Shown: positions 58,045 to 64,000 of the stretch, in pieces
Layout of the letters: every line of letters starts with the position of its first letter
Numbering within the stretch: position 1 is the stretch's first letter
NCBI GenBank assembly: GCA_025964675.1
Contig: JAOPYI010000113.1
Location: forward strand, 33,694-97,693
Origin: Sphaerisporangium sp.
GTDB taxonomy: Bacteria > Actinomycetota > Actinomycetes > Streptosporangiales > Streptosporangiaceae
Length of the DNA: 64,000 nt
Direction of reading: 5' to 3'
The notes under the pieces: generated by a model
What the model was told of the DNA's origin: nothing
Database searches by the model: none
What the model saw: only the letters and a program-made list of their open reading frames with translations
Program-made: the position numbers and the translations under genes

Positions 58045-60590
58045 TGAGGTTCCCGCTCTCCTGGCTGCGGGAGTACGTCGACCTGCCCGCCGTCACCGCC
58101 CACGAGGTCGCCGAGAAGCTCACCTCGGCGGGTCTGAAGCTTGAGTCGATCGAGTTCGTCGGCGAGGGCATCAAGAACGTCGTCGTCGGCGAGGTGCTCT
58201 CCATCGAGGAGCTCACCGGATTCAAGAAGCCCATCCGCTACTGCTCGGTCGAGGTCGGCGAGGCGGCCCCACGCTGGGTCATCTGCGGTGCCACCAACTT
58301 CGCGGTGGGCGACCGGGTGCCCGTGGCGCTGCCCGGGGCCGTGCTGCCGGGCGGGTTCGAGGTCGGATCCCGCAAGACCTACGGTCACGTCTCTGACGGC
58401 ATGATCTGCTCGGCGCGCGAGCTCGGCATCGGTGAGGACCACAGCGGCATCCTGATCCTGCCCGCCGGCACCCACCTGGGCGCCGACGTGGTGGAGCTGC
58501 TGGGCCTTCGCGACGACGTCATCGAGCTGGAGATCACCCCTGACCGGGGGTACGCCCTGTCGATCCGGGGCATCGCCCGCGAGGTGGCCACCGCCTTCGG
58601 CGTGCCCTGGCGGGATCCGGCCGACGTCGAGCCGCCTTCCTTCACCGAGGAGGCACACCCCGCGTCGATCGCCGACCCCTCCGCGTGCGACCGGTTCGTG
58701 CTGCGCACGGTCTCCGGGTTCGACCCCTCCGCCGAGACGCCGATGTGGATGCAGGTCCGCCTGGCCCGCGCGGGGATGCGGCCGGTCTCGCTGGCCGTCG
58801 ACGTCACCAACTACCTGATGATCGAGCTCGGCCAGCCGCTGCACGCCTTCGACCGAGCCAAGCTGAGCGGGCCCGTCGTGGTGCGCAGGGCGGAGCGTGG
58901 CGAGACGCTGGAGACACTCGACCACGTCGTGCGCAAGCTCCACCCCGAGGACATTCTGATCACCGACTCCTCCGGCGCGATCTCGATGGCGGGCACGATG
59001 GGCGGCCTCGAGACCGAGATCTCCGGCGAGACCACCGACCTGGTGATCGAGGCGGCCCACTTCTCCGCCACCGGCACGGCCCGCATGTCACGGCGCCACA
59101 ACCTCGTGAGCGAGGCCTCGCGCCGGTTCGAGCGCGGCGTCGACCGCGAGCTGCCGCTGTACGCCTCGTGGCGCGCAGTCCAGCTTCTGGTCGCGTTCGG
59201 CGGCGGCACCGCGGGCGCCGGGGTCACCCACGCCGGTGTCGACGTCGAGCCCGCGACGATCACGATCCCGGCCGACCACCCCGACCGGGTGGCGGGCGTC
59301 GCCTACGGCCGCGACACGGTCGTGCACCGCCTGGAGCAGGTCGGATGCACGGTGGTCAGCCAGGGCGGCGGCCAGGCGGATGCCGAGGCGGCGTCGCCGG
59401 TGCCGGCCGATGTGCTGGAGGCCCCGAGCCGCCCCGACCCCGCCGAGGTGCTCACGGTGACGCCGCCCTCGTGGCGTCCCGACCTGACCGACCCCAACGA
59501 CCTCGCCGAGGAGGTCATCCGGCTCGAGGGGTACGAAAGGCTGCCCTCGGTGCTGCCGGCCGCCCCCGCCGGGGCCGGTCTCACCGAGGCCCAGCGGCTG
59601 CGGCGCCGCGTCGGCCGCGCGCTGGCCGCCGCAGGGTACGCCGAGACCCTCGCCTACCCGTTCGTGGGCGTGCGCGACCTCGACAACCTCCAGCTACCCG
59701 CCGGAGACGCGCGGCGCCGGGCCATGCGCCTGGCCAACCCGATCAGCGAGGACGAGCCGCTGATGCGCACCACGCTGCTGCCGGGGCTGCTCAAGACCCT
59801 GGTCCGCAACGTGGGGCGCGGGTTCGGCGACCTGGCGCTGTTCGAGTCGGGGCTGGTCTACCGGCCCGAGCCCGACGCCCCGGCCAAGGCGCCGGTGCTC
59901 GGCGTCGACCGCAGGCCGACCGAGGAGGAGCTGGCCACCATCGCGGCGGCCCTGCCCCGGCAGCCGCTCCGCGTGGCCGTCGTGCTGGCCGGAGAGCACG
60001 ACCGGTCCGGCTGGTGGGGCGCCGGACGCCCGGCGACCTGGGCCGACGCCGTGGAGGCCGCGCGTGTGGTCGCCCGCGAAGCCGGGGTCGAGGCGACCGT
60101 CCGCGCCGACCGGCACGAGCCGTGGCACCCGGGCCGGTGCGCCGCGCTGTACGTGGGGGAGACCCTGCTCGGCCACGCCGGGGAGCTGCACCCGCGCGCC
60201 GTCGAGGCGTATGGCCTGCCGGCCCGCACCTGCGCGATGGAGCTCGAGCTCACCGTTCTGGAGGCGGCCCTGCCCGGCCCGGTGCAGGTCGAGCCCGTCT
60301 CGACGTACCCCGTGGCCACGCAGGACGTCGCGCTCGTCGTCCCCGCCGAGGTTCCGGTCGCCGACGTCGAGGCGGCCCTGCGCGAGGGCGCGGGCTCGCT
60401 GCTGGAGTCGATCCGGCTGTTCGACGTCTACACCGGGTCGCAGGTGGGCGAGGGCAGGAAGTCCCTGGCGTACACCCTGCGCTTCCGGGCCGCCGACCGC
60501 ACTCTCATCGTCGAGGAGACCACGGCGGCGCGCGACGCCGCGGTGGCCCTGGCCGCGGAACGCACGGGAGCCCACCTACGCGGCGCCTAG
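58044..60590 (+). CDS. pheT: Phenylalanyl-tRNA synthetase beta subunit
   Basis: 848 residues. Starts [15 protein letters not shown], then the tRNA-binding EMAP-like domain (about 40-150), B3/B4 editing domain (about 215-380), B5, the degenerate catalytic-like core and a C-terminal ferredoxin-fold anticodon domain (SYPxVxxDVALVVP form, about 755-848). Full length. ATG overlaps the pheS stop. Ends before a perfect 14-bp terminator. Confidence 0.97.
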
Positions 60591-60605
60591 GGGTCGTCCG
60601 GCCGT

Positions 60606-60637
60606 GGATGGCGGTGGACCCCGGTCCACCGCCATCC
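60606..60637. terminator. Bidirectional terminator between pheT and the acylase gene
   Basis: Perfect 14-bp stem GGATGGCGGTGGAC (60606-60619) / GTCCACCGCCATCC (60624-60637), 4-base loop, followed by TTGT. It lies between convergent stop codons. Confidence 0.85.
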
Positions 60638-60653
60638 TTGTCGCCGGTCTCCG

Positions 60654-63600
60654 TTACTTGGAGTAGACCTCCATCTCGTACAGTGAGTAGCCGTATGATG
60701 TTCCGCGCGTGACGCCCTGCATGCGGACGTAGCGGGCGGTGGCCGGGCTGAAGGTCACGTTGTCCACGCCGCCGTTTCCGGTGGTGGTGGAGTAGACCGT
60801 GGTCCAGGTGGAGCCGTTGGCCGAGGTCTGGATCGAGTATGCCGACCCGTAGGCCGCCTCCCAGCGCAGCACCGTGCGTGCCACGGTCTTGGCCGATCCG
60901 AGGTCGACCTGGAGGTACTGGTTGTCACTGGACGCGCTCGACCAGCGGGTCGTCGGATCGCCGTCGATGGCCTTGCTCGCCGGATAGGCAGGGAACAGCT
61001 GCGAGCTGGACGCGCTCGCGGTGCCTCCGCTCGCCAGGTTGGTGATCGTGTCGCCGCGGTGGGCGGGGAAGGACACGACCTGCTGGTAGGTCGGCCGGTT
61101 CTGCCAGGAGATCAGCGACTGCTTGATCCCGCCGAGCGGCGAGTGCCGGATGGCGTCCGCGCACCACTGGTCGCCCGCCGAGCAGACGTCGTCGGCCGGG
61201 TAGGTCGTCGTCGCCGGCTCCGCGAGCGCCGCCGACAGGCTGTTGAGCAGGACCGTGCGGCAGCCCGCGACCGTGCCGCCTCCGCAGTACCTGCTGGACA
61301 GCGGGCCGGTGACCGGGTCGCCGAGCACCGCCCTGACATCCTTGCTCACGTAGCTCCACCAGCCGTACTGGAACGCCGAGCCCTTGTGCGCCTGGGCCTC
61401 GTTGGCCGAGCTGGGCAGGTTGGACACGTCGCCCTGCTGGTGGCCCGAGGGAGACTCGTTGATCTGCAGGGCGTTGACCAGCGACTGGTACAGCCCGTCT
61501 CCGAGGCCAGGTTTGAACTCCGCCTGGACGAGCCTCGGCCACCACGCGTCGAACGCGCGGATGGCGTCGGCGTCGGCGTAGGCCTTGCTGCCGGGCGCGG
61601 TCTCGAGCCTTCTCGCGCCGGACGAGGCCCACGTGGACAGCCGGGACACCGCTGAGGCGAGGGCCGGGTCGGTCACGGGGGCACTGTTGATCATCCGGAG
61701 CAGGTACGGCAGGACCTCCTTGCCCCGCAGGTCGGTCGTCGCGGCCTCGGCCATGATCTTCACGGTGCCCGCGCGGTCGAGCTTGCCCGAGCCGGACAGG
61801 GCCGCCTTGACCGGCGCGTCGAGCAGGTCGACGCGCTGGACCGTCCCGAGGCTGAAGTTGCCGTCGGCGGCGCCGTAGTCCTTGGCCTGCTTGTTGTTCC
61901 AGCTCACCAGGTAGTCCTGGCCGGCCGTCTGGGGATGGGTGGCGGCGGACGCGTACGTCGCGGTGTTGGTGGACGGGTCGAAGCCCGCCCACTCGTGGGC
62001 CGCGTCGGCCGTCATCGGGAGGTTCGGGTCGGACACCGCGGACCTGACGGGGTTGTTGCCCGACATGAAGTAGGCCGCGTCGGAGGAGTTCACGTAGAAC
62101 CAGTTGAACGCGAAGCCGATGGTGGAGGCGGAGTTGGTGAACGCCGCCGCGTTGCCCATTTGGGCCGGCTCGTTGAACATCTGGAACCCGACGGCCGAGT
62201 CCGCCTCGTGCTGGTAGGTCGACCGCAGGGAGGCGAAGGCGGTGGGCTGCCCGTTGACGGTGCCACGCCAGCTCACCAGGCCGTACTTCGTGCGATTGAT
62301 CACCAGATCGTACGAGCCGGCGGCGGTGGAGTCGGCGGTGTTGGGCTTCCAGGTGTTGGTCTTCTTCAGCGTCTCCATGGCCGTGCAGGTGCCGTGGTAG
62401 AGGTAGTGGTTCGACGCCGTGGTCACCGTGCCGCCACCCGGGTCGCACAGCTGGAGGGCGTAGGTGTCGGTGATGTCCTGGCCGCTGGAGGTCGCGCTCC
62501 ACGCGTAGTCCGTGCCCCTGCCGAGCAGCACGTACAGGTTCAGCCCGGCGAACGCCGCGCCGCGCGCCTGGATGCCCGGCCCGGAGAGCTCCTCCAGCAT
62601 GAGGAGCTGCGGGGCGAAGTAGCCCGTCTGCGGTCCGAACACGGCGACCGGATGCCCGGACTTCGACTTGGCGGCCGACACCACGATGGCGTTGGACATG
62701 CTGGGCTTGGAGTTGTCCACGGTCAGGCCGCCCAGCACGCCTTTGGCGGAGGAGGCCGCGGTGGTGGCGGATCCGGACTCGTTCTGGGTGACGTCCACGG
62801 GCGCGGTCGTCGCCGCGTCGGGCAGGACGACGCCTGTCGCGCTGGGCGGAGCGTTCCCCGCGGGGAAGCTCTGGCCGTTGTGCAGGGTCAGCGTGGCCTC
62901 GGGGTCGTTCTGGCTCCGGAAGGCCGACCACACCTGGTCGCCGGCCGCCGTGCCGTACTTGGCCCGGGCCGAGACCCGCACCAGCGCGGACTGCATCTCC
63001 GCGCCTCCGCCGCCGCCGAACAGCCCGCCGATCACCCCGGCCACCGCGATCAGGTCCGTCATGGTGAAGTCCTGGGGTCCACCGGCGTTGGTGATCGCGT
63101 CGAGGTGGCCGGTGAGGACGTACTCGCCGGGACAGTTCCGGTTCGCCATGCACTGATTGATGTAGGCGTTGATGCCGGTCACGTAGTTCTGCACGTCGGC
63201 GTAGAGCTGGGCGCCCCGGGTGCCGGAGGCCCTCAGCCTGTCGATCTGGCCCTGAAGGTCCGCCTCGGTGTAGGGGGAGCTCCGCCAGACGCTCTGCTCC
63301 AGCGCCCGGTTGCCCGGCGCGCCTCCGGCGAACGGCGTCAGCTCGCCCCGGCCGACGTGCCGCATCAGGTCCATCACCCACAGGCGGTCCTGCGCGCCCG
63401 CGTACCCGGCGCCGAACATCGTGCCCTCCCGGGTGGTCCCGGTGATGTGCGGCACGCCGGTCGCCTTGTCACGGACGATGGTCACGTCCGAGCGGGGGCT
63501 CGTCGTGCTCTCCACCTGCCCGGCCGGCACGCCGGAGGAGCTGTCGTTGAAGAACGTGGTGATCTGGTCGTCGGTCAGGCCGGTGTAGCCGGAGATGAGG

Positions 63601-63842
63601 CCGGCGTACTTGCCGAGCTGGTCGTCGCTGTGCCTTGGCATCGTGCCCAGCGACTGGTTGGCGAGGATCTCGGCCAGGGTCGCGTTGCCGTTCTCGCCGG
63701 GCGGCAACACGTCCGCGCATTCGCCGAGGCAGTAGTCGTCGGCGGTGTAGGTGGCGGCCGATGCGGGCACGACGGGGGATGCCAGCGCGAGGATCGCCAG
63801 GGCGGAGGCCGCCGTGATCGTCCGCCGGAGACGTGCGTGCAT
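60654..63842 (-). CDS. Secreted penicillin-acylase-family Ntn hydrolase with F5/8 C-terminal domain
   Basis: 1062 residues from ATG 63842 (TTG 63857 is an unlikely alternative). Sec-type signal (about 5-31, ending ASAAT). Penicillin-acylase domain from about residue 90 (SDVTIVRDKATGVPHI, FGAGYAGAQDRLWVMDL) with the presumed autocatalytic cleavage at Ser383 in PSMSNAIVVSAAK: the alpha chain ends at Met382, not the usual Gly. The beta chain has GPQTGYFAPQ where many members have a DPH motif, and later GRGTDYAWSAT. A discoidin/F5-8C carbohydrate-binding domain (about 932-1062) ends the protein. Likely deacylates an external lactone, peptide or antibiotic; substrate unknown. Confidence 0.9.
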   Translation of the reverse strand: MHARLRRTITAASALAILALASPVVPASAATYTADDYCLGECADVLPPGENGNATLAEILANQSLGTMPRHSDDQLGKYAGLISGYTGLTDDQITTFFNDSSSGVPAGQVESTTSPRSDVTIVRDKATGVPHITGTTREGTMFGAGYAGAQDRLWVMDLMRHVGRGELTPFAGGAPGNRALEQSVWRSSPYTEADLQGQIDRLRASGTRGAQLYADVQNYVTGINAYINQCMANRNCPGEYVLTGHLDAITNAGGPQDFTMTDLIAVAGVIGGLFGGGGGAEMQSALVRVSARAKYGTAAGDQVWSAFRSQNDPEATLTLHNGQSFPAGNAPPSATGVVLPDAATTAPVDVTQNESGSATTAASSAKGVLGGLTVDNSKPSMSNAIVVSAAKSKSGHPVAVFGPQTGYFAPQLLMLEELSGPGIQARGAAFAGLNLYVLLGRGTDYAWSATSSGQDITDTYALQLCDPGGGTVTTASNHYLYHGTCTAMETLKKTNTWKPNTADSTAAGSYDLVINRTKYGLVSWRGTVNGQPTAFASLRSTYQHEADSAVGFQMFNEPAQMGNAAAFTNSASTIGFAFNWFYVNSSDAAYFMSGNNPVRSAVSDPNLPMTADAAHEWAGFDPSTNTATYASAATHPQTAGQDYLVSWNNKQAKDYGAADGNFSLGTVQRVDLLDAPVKAALSGSGKLDRAGTVKIMAEAATTDLRGKEVLPYLLRMINSAPVTDPALASAVSRLSTWASSGARRLETAPGSKAYADADAIRAFDAWWPRLVQAEFKPGLGDGLYQSLVNALQINESPSGHQQGDVSNLPSSANEAQAHKGSAFQYGWWSYVSKDVRAVLGDPVTGPLSSRYCGGGTVAGCRTVLLNSLSAALAEPATTTYPADDVCSAGDQWCADAIRHSPLGGIKQSLISWQNRPTYQQVVSFPAHRGDTITNLASGGTASASSSQLFPAYPASKAIDGDPTTRWSSASSDNQYLQVDLGSAKTVARTVLRWEAAYGSAYSIQTSANGSTWTTVYSTTTGNGGVDNVTFSPATARYVRMQGVTRGTSYGYSLYEMEVYSK

Positions 63843-63886
63843 GTAGAGAACCCCCAAAACATGAGGTGCACTCGGATGTTGGGAGG

Positions 63887-63915
63887 ACCATACGCTCGGA
63901 CCAACACCGGATCAA
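63887..63915 (-). promoter_or_regulatory. Promoter of the acylase gene
   Basis: On the minus strand: TTGATC (63915-63910), 17 bases, TATGGT (63892-63887); start near 63880, about 38 bases before the ATG. Same -35 hexamer and spacing as the Mau-like promoter. The remaining 85 bases to the window end show nothing recognisable. Confidence 0.55.
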
Positions 63916-64000
63916 TGGCCGATGTGATAATCGCCCGCACCAGATCGTGACCGGGCGTCATAGCGGAAGTCATCGGCGGCCGTCCGATCCGCGGTGGCCG

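Overview
The window is chromosomal DNA from a high-G+C actinomycete. Most genes have 70%-type codon bias, GTG and TTG starts are common, and genes are packed with GTGA/ATGA stop-start overlaps. The phosphatidylinositol mannoside genes (pgsA-patA-pimA) place it in Actinobacteria. The gene set (selB, EF-G-like protein, BpsA-like aminopropyltransferase, tandem mltG, DUF6167) looks most like the Streptosporangiales (Nonomuraea, Streptosporangium, Microbispora type). The genus is an inference from gene content only. No tRNA, rRNA, CRISPR array, insertion sequence or prophage was found. All 64 kb look like stable core chromosome with small lineage-specific insertions.

Layout. 0-5.2 kb: BpsA-like enzyme, GH25 lysozyme, thrS and a HIT-family gene. 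5.2-16.8 kb is a mostly minus-strand accessory stretch: a 703-residue membrane protein with a phosphatase-like ectodomain, a lipoprotein, a MauE/MauD/Cys-rich Tat-substrate cluster resembling methylamine dehydrogenase maturation genes, selB, a secreted family-10-like glycosidase and an EF-G-like GTPase. 16.8-21.4 kb: pgsA-patA-pimA plus a LemA-like gene and a DUF3048 lipoprotein. 21.6-25.7 kb: pdxS, phoD, pdxT, YebC. 25.8-29.4 kb: an Eis-type acetyltransferase and ruvCAB. 29.7-36.0 kb: yajC-secD-secF, apt, rel. 36.2-43.3 kb: DUF349 protein, two anchored cyclophilins on the minus strand, and between them an MBL-fold hydrolase, hisS and aspS. 43.6-52.7 kb: DUF2231, rarA, DUF948, DUF6167, alaS, ruvX, two tandem mltG genes and aroE. 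53.1-60.6 kb: infC-rpmI-rplT, a TrmH-type methyltransferase, an orphan PAS histidine kinase and pheST. 60.6-63.8 kb: a large secreted penicillin-acylase-family protein on the minus strand.

How it fits together. The order thrS-HIT-pgsA-acyltransferase-pimA-pdxS-pdxT-yebC-ruvCAB-yajC-secDF-apt-rel-ppi-MBL-hisS-aspS-rarA-alaS-ruvX-mltG-aroE is the long conserved actinobacterial block known from Mycobacterium and Streptomyces. Translation (five aminoacyl-tRNA synthetases, IF3, L35, L20), recombination (RuvABC, RarA), protein export (YajC/SecDF), the stringent response and envelope lipid synthesis all sit inside it. A second conserved block (infC to pheT) is joined directly after aroE.

The most unusual items are the Mau-like redox cluster at 8.2-10.6 kb, which has its own recognisable promoter and overlapping dyad, the ATC start codon of infC preceded by a two-hairpin attenuator-like leader, and a degenerate 62-bp tandem duplication that creates a mini-ORF coupled to pimA.
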